From positions 62,001 to 126,000 of the forward strand of contig CAKPYN010000002.1 in NCBI GenBank assembly GCA_934202965.1: a stretch of DNA of 64,000 nucleotides. The letters are read 5' to 3'. The notes beneath the pieces were generated by a model. The model did not search any database and was not told where the DNA came from. It worked only from the letters and a program-made list of their open reading frames with translations. Positions 25,796 through 33,794 of the stretch are shown here, piece by piece. Source of the stretch: an uncultured Megasphaera sp. (lineage in GTDB: Bacteria; Bacillota; Negativicutes; Veillonellales; Megasphaeraceae). The stretch's first letter is position 1. Each line of letters opens with the position of its first letter. The position numbers were made by a program, and so were the translations under genes.

Positions 25796-27412
25796 TTAGT
25801 GAAGGAAAATGCTTTGACCAACGAAGCATACCACACCGGCTACTACAATAAAGAGAATGAAGTAACCAGCTACACTCTTCATAATCGTGCTAGGAAGAAT
25901 GCTGTCACGCAGTTCTTTTGCTTTGCCTTCGTCTACTTTGTTGGCACTAAGATATGCTTCCAAAGCCGGCGCAACAGCGCCTACGCCAATGGCAATACTC
26001 TGGGGGGAGAACATTTTGCCAATGCCGGCACCACCGGAGTTGGTAGCTGCCAGCCACAAGGATAAGAGTCCGCTGTCATACGAAGTCATGCCGGTTGCGG
26101 CCATTTGTGTGGCTGCTGCCGTCTGCAGCGGCCCAAACAGAACATTGGCATTCGTACCAGAACCAGTAATAAAGGCACCTAATGCACCAACAAGCGGCGC
26201 AAATGCCGGATAGAACGAGCCGGTTGCAGCAACAAGCGCGTTGGCAATCGTAGCTGTCATGCCGCTGTATGTCATCAATTTAGCCGTAACAACAACGGCA
26301 ATAATGGTGATATACGTAAATTTCAAGCCTTTGAAGGTATTGCCTAATACACCCAGCATTTCTCCTAATCCTGTTTTTTGAACGGCACCGCCAATAAATG
26401 CGGAGAGGAAAATCATAATGCCCGGCGTTGCAATCCAAACAAATGTATACGGTTTCGCACCTTCACCCATATAAATAGGAACCGATGTTTTAATAGAAGC
26501 AAGCGGTCCATTAATAGCCGGAATCAGTTTGGAAGTAACAATCAACAATACGAAAATCAAGATAAACGGCATCATTGCTGTAATGGCTTCGCCCATCGGA
26601 ACCTGACGAACTTCTGCATCCACTTTGTATTCTGGATCGTTAGCCGGGAATACTTTCGCACATACCGCAATCGCACCCATGATAATGATAGACGGAACGA
26701 TAACAGATAATTCCGGTCCCATTGCCATATTGATGCCTAATTCCGGCAAAGATAAGGCTAACCCAGAAATCAATGTAGGAATAAATACGCCTTTCAATGC
26801 TTTCGGACCGCCGCCCATAATCATAACAACAAAGAATGGGCTGACTGTGTTCAAAATAAACAGCTGAATAGCAATGAACTGACCTAACTGTACCGAATCC
26901 AAACCGGTCAAGGAAGCCAATGTCGTTGTTGGAATCGCAATGGAGCCAAATGTTGTCGGTACGGAATTGGCAACCAAGCAAGCCAAAATAGATTTCAACG
27001 GGTGGAAACCAAGGCCAACCATCATAGCTGCCGGAATCGCAACGGCTGTACCAAAACCAGCCATCCCTTCCATAAATGCGCCAAAGCCCCAAGCTAGAAG
27101 CAAGGACAAGATACGCATATCCGAACTTACGGAAGTTAAAATGGTTTTGATTGTTTCCATCGCTTTGGTATGTACTACCAAATTATACGTGAAAATAGCT
27201 GATGTGATAACCAGCAAAATCGGCCAAATTGCTAACGCAACGCCTTCCAACGCCCCAGAGAGCATAATACCCGATTCTTTACCAAATGGAACAACAGCAA
27301 CAATAAATGAAATAATAGCTGCAATCAAGCAGGCTTTCCAAGCCGGCACTTTTAAAATTGCCAATCCAACAATTAACCAAAGGAGCGGCAATACCGCAAG
27401 TAATACGTCCAT
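25796..27412 (-). CDS. lctP: L-lactate permease family transporter
   Basis: LctP/LldP permeases bring lactate (and glycolate) in with protons. The 538-residue protein has about a dozen hydrophobic segments and family motifs: WGFGAFMEGMAGFGTAVAIP, VANSVPTTFGSIAIPTTTLA and ITGSGTNANVLFGPLQ. It also has SGGAGIGKMFSPQSIAIG near the end, the conserved loop of the family. AAAGGGTG precedes the ATG. With larA and the GlcD-type dehydrogenase it gives a route for uptake, racemisation and oxidation of lactate. Confidence 0.94.
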   Translation of the reverse strand: MDVLLAVLPLLWLIVGLAILKVPAWKACLIAAIISFIVAVVPFGKESGIMLSGALEGVALAIWPILLVITSAIFTYNLVVHTKAMETIKTILTSVSSDMRILSLLLAWGFGAFMEGMAGFGTAVAIPAAMMVGLGFHPLKSILACLVANSVPTTFGSIAIPTTTLASLTGLDSVQLGQFIAIQLFILNTVSPFFVVMIMGGGPKALKGVFIPTLISGLALSLPELGINMAMGPELSVIVPSIIIMGAIAVCAKVFPANDPEYKVDAEVRQVPMGEAITAMMPFILIFVLLIVTSKLIPAINGPLASIKTSVPIYMGEGAKPYTFVWIATPGIMIFLSAFIGGAVQKTGLGEMLGVLGNTFKGLKFTYITIIAVVVTAKLMTYSGMTATIANALVAATGSFYPAFAPLVGALGAFITGSGTNANVLFGPLQTAAATQMAATGMTSYDSGLLSLWLAATNSGGAGIGKMFSPQSIAIGVGAVAPALEAYLSANKVDEGKAKELRDSILPSTIMKSVAGYFILFIVVAGVVCFVGQSIFLH

Positions 27413-27434
27413 AATCTACATTCACCCTTTCTGT

Positions 27435-27503
27435 TTACCATAATACCTTTTTGCATACATACCACGATCCATGTCCCTGATGTAATTTCAAGGGATAGTT
27501 CAT
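27435..27503 (-). CDS. Possible 22-residue leader peptide upstream of lctP
   Basis: ATG at 27503 with AAAGGAG about five bases upstream, and TAA at 27435-27437, 22 nt before the lctP start. The peptide would read MNYPLKLHQGHGSWYVCKKV followed by Leu-Trp. The ribosome site is good, but nothing else supports expression. It could be a translated leader that couples to lctP, or chance. A second overlapping ATG (27507) lies too close to the ribosome site. Confidence 0.25.
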   Translation of the reverse strand: MNYPLKLHQGHGSWYVCKKVLW

Positions 27504-27552
27504 TCATACTCCTTTCTTTAGTTTAGTAGTGTAAAGAACAACCTTTGTTATT

Positions 27553-27580
27553 ATTATAATGCATTTTGCGAATAAAGCAA
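27553..27580 (-). promoter_or_regulatory. Promoter of lctP
   Basis: On the minus strand TTGCTT (27575-27580), 16 nt, TATAAT (27553-27558). It predicts a leader of about 130 nt before the lctP ATG, which contains the possible 22-codon peptide. Confidence 0.5.
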
Positions 27581-27866
27581 TATTCTATTCAATTATTGCA
27601 ACAAGGTTTTTTATTCATTCTTTTTTTGCATTTGACATATAATTTATGCTTAAATGTTTAGATATCTGCTCAATATTATTTATATTACATCAGCATGTAT
27701 CAAAAATAATACCAATCTATGCTATTCTATTTTCTTATTTTTTCATAATACACTATTCTATATATTATGAATATATCGCATTTTAAAATAATTAGATGCG
27801 TATGTATGTTTTATTTTATGCTTTTATATTATAGCAATTAAGTTCATATAAACCTAAAAAATATGG
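27581..27866. other. AT-rich intergenic stretch between lctP and the DUF1858 gene
   Basis: About 290 bases between divergent promoters, strongly AT-rich. No open frame with a ribosome site, no long dyad and no repeat copy was seen. It may hold regulatory sites for both genes that I cannot name. Confidence 0.5.
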
Positions 27867-27872
27867 TATAAT
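27867..27872 (+). promoter_or_regulatory. Extended -10 of the DUF1858 gene
   Basis: TGG-TATAAT at 27864-27872, about 63 nt before the ATG at 27935, with no good -35. The extended TGn context could compensate. Confidence 0.45.
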
Positions 27873-27934
27873 AAATGCAATCCGGAAGTTCTTTCAAAAC
27901 ATACGGAAATGAATCTACAAGGAGGATACTCTCA

Positions 27935-28144
27935 ATGGCAGTAATTACAAAAGATACGGGTATTATTGCAGCTGTTCAAAAATATCCGCAAATCATCGAA
28001 ATTTTCCAGCAGTATGGTCTGGGCTGCGTAGGCTGCATGGCCGCTCATTTTGAAACAATCGGTGAAGGTGCCGGCGCACACGGTATTGATGTAGACGCAC
28101 TGATTGCTGATATCAATGACTGCATTGCTGATAAAGAAAACTAA
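27935..28144 (+). CDS. DUF1858-family small protein
   Basis: A 69-residue protein. The ATG at 27935 has AAGGAGG upstream; an open frame from 27875 has none. The core KYPQIIEIFQQYGLGCVGCM has the CxxC motif characteristic of DUF1858 (PF08984) proteins, which are often tied to hybrid-cluster or other redox proteins of anaerobes. HFETIGEGAGAHGIDVDALI follows, as in the family. The two cysteines could bind a metal or undergo disulfide exchange. It is monocistronic with a strong terminator. Its partner is unknown. Confidence 0.85.
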   Translation: MAVITKDTGIIAAVQKYPQIIEIFQQYGLGCVGCMAAHFETIGEGAGAHGIDVDALIADINDCIADKEN

Positions 28145-28157
28145 TAAGACATACTAA

Positions 28158-28208
28158 AAATCTGTAAGAGAATGTAGATACGATATCCCCTTCTCTTACA
28201 GATTTTTT
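28158..28208 (+). terminator. Intrinsic terminator after the DUF1858 gene
   Basis: AAATCTGTAAGAGAA / TTCTCTTACAGATTT, a perfect 15-bp stem followed by TTTTTT, 14 nt after the stop. Confidence 0.85.
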
Positions 28209-28248
28209 CTATATGCCAAGGCATAAAAAATATGTCTATATTATCAAA

Positions 28249-28280
28249 AAAACGGACTCTGCCAACGCTGAGTCCGTTTT
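28249..28280 (-). terminator. Intrinsic terminator after the DUF1653 gene
   Basis: AAAACGGACTC / GAGTCCGTTTT, an 11-bp perfect stem; on the minus strand it is followed by a T-run. It lies 34 nt after the stop at 28314. Confidence 0.75.
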
Positions 28281-28313
28281 CTATACAAATAGACCTATTG
28301 TTAGGCCCAGTAT

Positions 28314-28544
28314 TTATTTTACTTTTTCAAACCGATACGTTTGTTCTGCCCGCGGATATTTTTCTTTATCTACTTCACTCATAAAATCTTTCAATGGGCG
28401 AGCATAGGTTTTCATTGTATCTTCTAATGCTTTATAGATAACAAATTTTTCGCCTGTTTCTGTATGTTCTGCAATGGTAATAATTTGATAGGTTTTGTTT
28501 TTAAAATGATGCCAAATTTCATTAGCTTTTGGTAATTCTCTCAT
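28314..28544 (-). CDS. DUF1653-family protein
   Basis: A 76-residue protein. The ATG at 28544 follows GGGAGG, whereas the longer open frame to 28694 runs into the next gene's end. [30 protein letters not shown] and [12 protein letters not shown] match DUF1653 (PF07866), a small beta-rich domain found as a stand-alone protein in many bacteria. Its function is unknown. A 37-bp dyad (28579-28615) lies between the -10 and the start. Confidence 0.82.
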   Translation of the reverse strand: MRELPKANEIWHHFKNKTYQIITIAEHTETGEKFVIYKALEDTMKTYARPLKDFMSEVDKEKYPRAEQTYRFEKVK

Positions 28545-28578
28545 CGTGTATCTGTTCCTCCCAAAATAGTAATCTAGA

Positions 28579-28623
28579 TATACAACATTCAACAATTGCT
28601 GTTGAATATTGTATATTATTATA
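28579..28623 (-). promoter_or_regulatory. -10 element and 37-bp dyad in the DUF1653 promoter
   Basis: TATAAT on the minus strand (28618-28623) is followed at once by TATACAATATTCAACA / TGTTGAATGTTGTATA (28579-28615), 16-bp arms with one mismatch and a 5-nt centre. Its position over the predicted transcription start suggests an operator. A leader hairpin is the alternative. Confidence 0.5.
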
Positions 28624-28665
28624 CTACATCTTTTTCTAACTGTCGTAAATACAAAAATTTTTTCG

Positions 28666-29298
28666 TTATTTTGATTGAACGGATTCGGCTGCATGATTTG
28701 AATTTCTCATAGCTGCAATCGATTGTTTAGCCTTCTCGATTTGAATGCACTTACATTCTTTTTCCGCTACATCTACGCCAAGGCGTTGTTTTGCTTCTTT
28801 TTTTATATATTTATATAACCCGCTGGGAAAATCCGGTACTGTCGTTGTTACACCGCGGGGAAAAACAGCTTCTCGTTCCAGTGTATACCCGTCTGGATAG
28901 CGTCGTGTAGCTCGCGGATGATACATATCTACATACAAGTAATCGACAAATTTTCCACTGACATTGACTAGTTCAAACGTATCAATCAAACCAATTGTCT
29001 GTATTTTATGAAAAAAAACCATCGAACCCGTGCTGCGCAGACGCAGCCGTGACAAATATGTCAATTCACCAAACGGGCCATTAACAGGTATGGGATTGGT
29101 TATGTCATGCCCAAATCGACCAGACGCACTGCTAACGATATCACAATCTTCTCCGGCTTCTATTTTTTCTTTTAATGCTGCCGGCAGCGTCTGATTTTGA
29201 AGAGACGCAGAATTAAACAATTGCAGCGCATCGTCATACATTTTTTCACTGCGCGTTTGATTCATCTCTTTACTAAAAAAATTTTCAAACAATCCCAT
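28666..29298 (-). CDS. Conserved hypothetical protein
   Basis: A 210-residue soluble protein of no family I can name. AGGAGG precedes the ATG. Visible parts are an N-terminal helical segment ([20 protein letters not shown]), a central beta-rich region ([60 protein letters not shown]), and a lysine-rich C-terminal helix ([20 protein letters not shown]) with one CxC pair nearby. No signal peptide or membrane segment is seen. It ends inside the promoter region of the DUF1653 gene and sits downstream of phoU beyond a terminator. Confidence 0.6.
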   Translation of the reverse strand: MGLFENFFSKEMNQTRSEKMYDDALQLFNSASLQNQTLPAALKEKIEAGEDCDIVSSASGRFGHDITNPIPVNGPFGELTYLSRLRLRSTGSMVFFHKIQTIGLIDTFELVNVSGKFVDYLYVDMYHPRATRRYPDGYTLEREAVFPRGVTTTVPDFPSGLYKYIKKEAKQRLGVDVAEKECKCIQIEKAKQSIAAMRNSNHAAESVQSK

Positions 29299-29344
29299 AG
29301 TATCCTCCTAAAAGCAAATGCAGCTTATTTTATATGTATTATAC

Positions 29345-29388
29345 CACAAAAAACAGCTTGACGACGAGGTGTAATCGTCAAGCTGTTT
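29345..29388 (-). terminator. Intrinsic terminator after phoU
   Basis: AAACAGCTTGACGA / TCGTCAAGCTGTTT, 14-bp stem with a 10-nt loop and a T-run on the minus strand, 16 nt after the phoU stop. It ends the pst operon. Confidence 0.8.
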
Positions 29389-29404
29389 ATATAAAAAAGA
29401 GAGG

Positions 29405-30052
29405 TCAAATATTAATTTCGTTTTTTTCGCGGTACACAATCCATTCGGCAATATTGTTGGCATGGTCAGCCATTCGTTCGATATATTTGACAACCATGAC
29501 AAAGGCAATATAATCGCGGGAATTTTCAGGATGAGCCGTAATTTCCTTAGAAATCACTTCCATCATATGGTTAAATGACATATCAACAATATCATCTTTA
29601 TCCTTCATCAGCTCTGCCTGGCTGCTATCTTCGCCCCGATAAAAATCAAGAACATCACTAACCATCGAAGACATGACGCCATACATTTCTTTTAAACCCT
29701 CTGGAATAGGCACATGATGATGTGTTTTTTCCAAATGCATTACATAATGGCATATATCGGCGCAATGATCGGCAATTCGTTCTAAATCGGACAAAATCTT
29801 CAATGTAGCCATCAAACTACGCCAATCCGAAGCAGCCGGACTTTGAAGCATACTGATATTTAAATCCTTGCGCATGCATTCCTTGACTAAGCTGTCAATT
29901 TCATCATCTCCTTTATATACGGCATCAGCCAGCTCTATGTCCATATTTTCCAAAGCTTTCCAAGATTTTTCAATTGCTGCTTCTATTTTGATTCCCAAGG
30001 TCGTTACATCTTTGTTGAGTTCTGCAACACCCTTTTCATAATTGCTTAACAT
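29405..30052 (-). CDS. phoU: Phosphate signalling protein PhoU
   Basis: PhoU links the state of the Pst transporter to the PhoR kinase. Two repeats of three-helix bundles span the 215 residues. DAVYKGDDEIDSLVKECMRK and LKILSDLERIADHCADICHY in the first half pair with VVKYIERMADHANNIAEWIVY in the second; these are the metal-binding E(R)xxDH motifs. AAGGAGG precedes the ATG. It follows pstB by 21 nt, the usual last gene of a pst operon. Confidence 0.95.
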   Translation of the reverse strand: MLSNYEKGVAELNKDVTTLGIKIEAAIEKSWKALENMDIELADAVYKGDDEIDSLVKECMRKDLNISMLQSPAASDWRSLMATLKILSDLERIADHCADICHYVMHLEKTHHHVPIPEGLKEMYGVMSSMVSDVLDFYRGEDSSQAELMKDKDDIVDMSFNHMMEVISKEITAHPENSRDYIAFVMVVKYIERMADHANNIAEWIVYREKNEINI

Positions 30053-30073
30053 CGTCGCTACAAGCCTCCTTTA

Positions 30074-30931
30074 TTAACCAAACCGACCCGTAATATATTC
30101 TTCTGTTTTAGGATTAGATGGATTGGTAAACATATCTACGGTGTTATTGTATTCAATCAATTCTCCCAGCAAGAAGAACGCCGTCTTATCAGAAATACGA
30201 CGAGCTTGCTGCATGCTGTGCGTTACAATAACAATGGTATACTTGTCTTTTAGCTCTAATGCCAAATCTTCAATTTTCTGCGTAGAAATCGGATCCAATG
30301 CCGACGTCGGTTCATCCATTAAAATGACAGATGGATTAGCAGCCAATGTTCTGGCAATGCACAACCGCTGTTGCTGGCCGCCGGAAAGTCCTAAGGCGCT
30401 TTTGTTCAGGCGATCTTTCATTTCATCCCAGCAAGCGGCTTGACGAAGACTTTTTTCTACAATTTCTTCCAATTGTTTTTTATTGTTAATCCCTTGTATA
30501 CGCGGTCCATAAGCTACATTTTCAAACACGCTTTTAGGAAACGGTGTCGGCTGCTGAAATACCATGCCCACACGATACCGCAAAGCTAATGGGTCTACTT
30601 CTTTAAAAATATCTTTGCCTTCAAAAAGGATTTTACCGCTGATCCGGCAGCCTTCTACCCAATCATTCATGCGGTTCAACGTCTTTAAAAACGTCGATTT
30701 ACCACAGCCGGACGGTCCGATCAATGCTGTAATTTCATGTTTCTTGATTTTTAAATTGATGTCTTTCAACGCTTGTACTTTATCATAAAATAAATCCATA
30801 TGGGACACATCAAACGTGTATTCTATATTTTTTATATCTTCCATTGCATTCACCTTTACAGCTTCCGCTGTTTTCTCCTTTTTTGCAGATACGGCTCCAA
30901 AACCGGCTATTGTTGTTGTCATTTCAGCCAT
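30074..30931 (-). CDS. pstB: Phosphate import ATP-binding protein PstB
   Basis: PstB is the ATPase of the high-affinity phosphate importer PstSCAB. Walker A is [12 protein letters not shown], the ABC signature [16 protein letters not shown], Walker [14 protein letters not shown], and the H-loop VTHSM. The 285-residue protein has an N-terminal extension of about 35 residues before the core ([20 protein letters not shown]). The longer start at 30931 follows GGAGG and overlaps the pstA stop by 8 nt, so I kept it. Confidence 0.96.
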   Translation of the reverse strand: MAEMTTTIAGFGAVSAKKEKTAEAVKVNAMEDIKNIEYTFDVSHMDLFYDKVQALKDINLKIKKHEITALIGPSGCGKSTFLKTLNRMNDWVEGCRISGKILFEGKDIFKEVDPLALRYRVGMVFQQPTPFPKSVFENVAYGPRIQGINNKKQLEEIVEKSLRQAACWDEMKDRLNKSALGLSGGQQQRLCIARTLAANPSVILMDEPTSALDPISTQKIEDLALELKDKYTIVIVTHSMQQARRISDKTAFFLLGELIEYNNTVDMFTNPSNPKTEEYITGRFG

Positions 30932-31814
30932 TATCTGTTACCTCCCATTTTTTATCAAGTCGATAACTTATATATCGTGCAGCTAAACTAAATGCTACAA
31001 CGAGAATCATCAAGATGGCAGAGGATGCTGCTGCTTGCTGAGCTGCATCAGCATGTAATGCTTCAGTACGAAGCGCCCAAATATGAAGTGCCAGCGTTTC
31101 ACCGGGACGAAATGGGTTCAACGGGCAAGAAGACGCCGTAATATCCCAATTTTCCCAGTCAATATCCGTCGACATACCGGCAGTAAACATCAAAGCCGCT
31201 GCTTCACCAAAGCCACGACCGGCTGCCATAATCAAGCCGGTCATAATTCTAGGGAAACATGCGGGCAAGAGAATTCTCCAGATCGTCAGCCAATGAGACG
31301 CTCCCAGTCCCAAACTACCATTGCGATAACTGTCCGGTAAATTACGCAGTGCGTCTTCTGTAACAGAAGTAACTAAAGGCAATGTCAATATAGATACGGC
31401 TAAGGCGCCTGCGAATAAGTTCCACTGCGAACCCGTCATGACAATGAAAACCAAATACCCAAACAAACCTACAACGATAGACGGCAAAGAAGCCAACGTT
31501 TCAACAGCCATACGAACCCAGCGGGTCATTCTTCCTTTTTTTGCATATTCTGCCAAATAGATTCCTGCCGGAATACCCGTAATCGTACTGGCAATTAAAG
31601 CCAAGAATACTAAGTACAGCGTATTGAAAAACATATTTCCCAAACCGCTGCCGGAAAAGGACAACATTGACATATTCATGCCGCTGAACCCTTCAACAAC
31701 AACAAACGCAATAAATGCAATCAAGAGAATGACAGCAAAACCGGCTCCGGCAATAAAGAGGTTGGTCATAAACCGATCCATGCGTTGTTTCTGTTGGACA
31801 CGCGATCCTATCAT
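30924..31814 (-). CDS. pstA: Phosphate ABC transporter permease PstA
   Basis: PstA is one of the two membrane subunits of the phosphate importer. The 296-residue protein has about six transmembrane segments and the permease loop [20 protein letters not shown], which contacts the ATPase. [15 protein letters not shown] is a conserved later motif. The ATG overlaps the pstC stop as ATGA and has AGGAGGG upstream. Confidence 0.94.
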   Translation of the reverse strand: MIGSRVQQKQRMDRFMTNLFIAGAGFAVILLIAFIAFVVVEGFSGMNMSMLSFSGSGLGNMFFNTLYLVFLALIASTITGIPAGIYLAEYAKKGRMTRWVRMAVETLASLPSIVVGLFGYLVFIVMTGSQWNLFAGALAVSILTLPLVTSVTEDALRNLPDSYRNGSLGLGASHWLTIWRILLPACFPRIMTGLIMAAGRGFGEAAALMFTAGMSTDIDWENWDITASSCPLNPFRPGETLALHIWALRTEALHADAAQQAAASSAILMILVVAFSLAARYISYRLDKKWEVTDNG

Positions 31815-32734
31815 TTCGTTCCCTCCTTGATGCTAAAGGCTGCATTGAGCTGATGAATCAGGAAAATAAATAAGAAAGAAAGGCAAAATAAAAGTAATGC
31901 CAATGTCCATAATGCAGCACTATATTCGCCGCCTTCCATGGCACCGCCCATATCAGCAGAAATAGCGGTTGTCATCGTACTTGCTGGTAAAAACAAGGAC
32001 GTCGGAAATACTTTCATCTGGCCAATAACCATGGCAACAGCTAAGGCTTCTCCTAAGGCACGAGCCAAGCCTAAAATAATACCGGTAAAAATTCCGCTTT
32101 TCGCTGCCGGCAGCACGACATGGGCAATCGTTTCCCAGCGTGTCGCACCTAACCCGAACGAAGCTTCTCGCCACGATTTGGGGACAGCGGCCATGGCATC
32201 AGCAGCCATTGTCGTAATCGTCGGGAAAATCATAACTGCGAGTACAATACCAGCGGCTAACACAGAAAAACCAAAGGGCATGGGAAAAATTTTACGTAAA
32301 AAGGGAATGAGCACAGTCATGCCTACAAAACCATAGACAACGGAAGGAATCCCTGTAAATAATTCAATGGCCGGCTGAATCAGACGCCGTGTTCTTGGTT
32401 CAGCAATTTCTGTCATGAAAATTGCCGACGCTATACTAAACGGTAAGGTAATGAGTAAAGCCAACGCACAGGTTGCCAATGAACCGGCAATATACATACC
32501 AGCACCGACTTGCCCGCCTCCTTCGGCGGTATCACTCGGATTCCATTGACCGGAAAAGATAAACTCCGTAATACTGTGTCCAAATTGAAAAAATGTGTCT
32601 GTTCCTTTTAAGAAGAGAAAGGCCCCAATGAGAAACGGCACCAGTGCCATACCGATGCCGCATATTGTAATGAAGGTCCGGGCTGCTTTCTCATTACGGT
32701 GGGCTTTGATAACCGCCGCATCGATTGCATTCAT
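31811..32734 (-). CDS. pstC: Phosphate ABC transporter permease PstC
   Basis: PstC pairs with PstA in the membrane channel of the phosphate importer. ATG 32734 (MNAIDAAVIKAHRNEKAART) has GGAGG eight bases upstream; the TTG five codons before it overlaps that ribosome site and is rejected. The 307 residues contain about six membrane segments and the cytoplasmic loop AVPKSWREASFGLGATRWET, typical of this permease class. LARALGEALAVAMVIG follows. It starts 18 nt after the pstS stop. Confidence 0.94.
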   Translation of the reverse strand: MNAIDAAVIKAHRNEKAARTFITICGIGMALVPFLIGAFLFLKGTDTFFQFGHSITEFIFSGQWNPSDTAEGGGQVGAGMYIAGSLATCALALLITLPFSIASAIFMTEIAEPRTRRLIQPAIELFTGIPSVVYGFVGMTVLIPFLRKIFPMPFGFSVLAAGIVLAVMIFPTITTMAADAMAAVPKSWREASFGLGATRWETIAHVVLPAAKSGIFTGIILGLARALGEALAVAMVIGQMKVFPTSLFLPASTMTTAISADMGGAMEGGEYSAALWTLALLLFCLSFLFIFLIHQLNAAFSIKEGTK

Positions 32735-32752
32735 TACTTGTCCCTCCAACGA

Positions 32753-33628
32753 TTAGTGAACTTCTTTAGTCTGCATTTTGGAGCTTACGCCATAGCCAAG
32801 TTCTTCAATGCGTTTACCATATTCATCACCCGTTACGTATTCAATAAATGCTTTAACGGCTGCTTTTGGTTCTTTGCTGGTGTAAATATGTTCATAACCC
32901 CATACGCCATATTTACCGCTGTATGTATTTTCCAATGTCGGTTCTACGCCATCAATCGAAACAACGTCAACGGATTTATCGTTAATCAAATACGGAAGAG
33001 CTACGTATCCAATAGCACCTGGGTTTTGAGCTACGCTCTGAATCAAGATACCAGAGTTATCTGTTTCCAAGGATTTGTTATCTGCTTCTTCAGCACCATT
33101 GATAGCATACTGTTTGAAGAGAGCTCTTGTACCAGATGTTTTCGGACGCGTTACCAAAACGATCGGCATATCTTTGCCGCCAACATCTTTCCAGTTTGTA
33201 ATCTTAGCCGTGAAAATATCTGCCAGTTGCTGCCGTGTCAAATTCTTGACACCGACATCTTTATTAATAATCGTAGCAACGGTCATAACGCATACTTTAT
33301 GATCTGTTAATTTTTCAGCTTTGGCTTTATCCAATTTGGTTTCTGCTGGTACATCAGAGTTGCCCATATCAACAGAGCCATCTGAAACTTGTTTCAGACC
33401 TGTGCCGGAACCGCCTGCATTCAATGTAATCGTTACATCTTTATTGTTTACCTTGAATTTTTCTGCTGCATCTTTGACTAACGGCAATAATGCAGAAGAA
33501 CCGGAACCGGTAATACTGCCTTTAACAGCAGCCTGTTTGCCGCCGTCGCCTTGCTGACTGCCGCAGCCTGCTGCTCCCAATACCATCATAGCGGCCAACG
33601 CTACGAGTACCACTTTTTTCAATTTCAT
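32753..33628 (-). CDS. pstS: Phosphate-binding lipoprotein PstS
   Basis: PstS captures phosphate for the PstCAB channel. The first 22 residues are a lipoprotein signal with lipobox GAAGC (Cys at residue 22), so it is membrane-anchored on the outer side of the cytoplasmic membrane. Phosphate-binding motifs are SITGSGSSALLPLV near residue 40, GGSGTGLKQVSDGSVDMGNS, and TRPKTSGTRALF. AGGAG precedes the ATG. A PHO-box-like array lies at 33702-33739. Confidence 0.95.
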   Translation of the reverse strand: MKLKKVVLVALAAMMVLGAAGCGSQQGDGGKQAAVKGSITGSGSSALLPLVKDAAEKFKVNNKDVTITLNAGGSGTGLKQVSDGSVDMGNSDVPAETKLDKAKAEKLTDHKVCVMTVATIINKDVGVKNLTRQQLADIFTAKITNWKDVGGKDMPIVLVTRPKTSGTRALFKQYAINGAEEADNKSLETDNSGILIQSVAQNPGAIGYVALPYLINDKSVDVVSIDGVEPTLENTYSGKYGVWGYEHIYTSKEPKAAVKAFIEYVTGDEYGKRIEELGYGVSSKMQTKEVH

Positions 33629-33701
33629 CTTAAATCCTCTCCTTTAGTAATGATCCTTGTTATTTTTCTGTTTCAATTACATTCTTATCCTACCAAGGGT
33701 A

Positions 33702-33739
33702 TGTAAGTTTTCTATGTAAACAATGTAAAGTTTTGTAAA
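33702..33739 (-). promoter_or_regulatory. PHO-box-like repeats upstream of pstS
   Basis: On the minus strand TTACA occurs four times within 37 nt (plus-strand TGTAA at 33702, 33715, 33724 and 33734), three of them as TTTACA, spaced 13, 9 and 10 nt. Tandem TTA/TACA repeats at about one helical turn are the known binding pattern of PhoP-type regulators. The array lies about 75-110 nt before the pstS ATG. PhoP is encoded just upstream. Confidence 0.6.
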
Positions 33740-33762
33740 ATCTGATAGGCTGCGAATCGTAC

Positions 33763-33794
33763 AAAAAAAAGACGTTGGTTAGACGTCTTTTTTT
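33763..33794 (-). terminator. Terminator overlapping the phoR stop codon
   Basis: AAAAAAAGACGT / ACGTCTTTTTTT with a 7-nt loop that includes the phoR TAA. The upstream arm encodes the last residues of PhoR (Lys-Lys-Asp-Val). It separates phoPR from the pst operon. Confidence 0.75.

Noticed and set aside
26640..27092. 150-codon minus-strand frame inside lctP, and other long frames on either strand of lctP
   Set aside because: lctP is a clear full-length permease. The alternative frames have no ribosome site and consist of low-complexity translation of membrane-helix codons.
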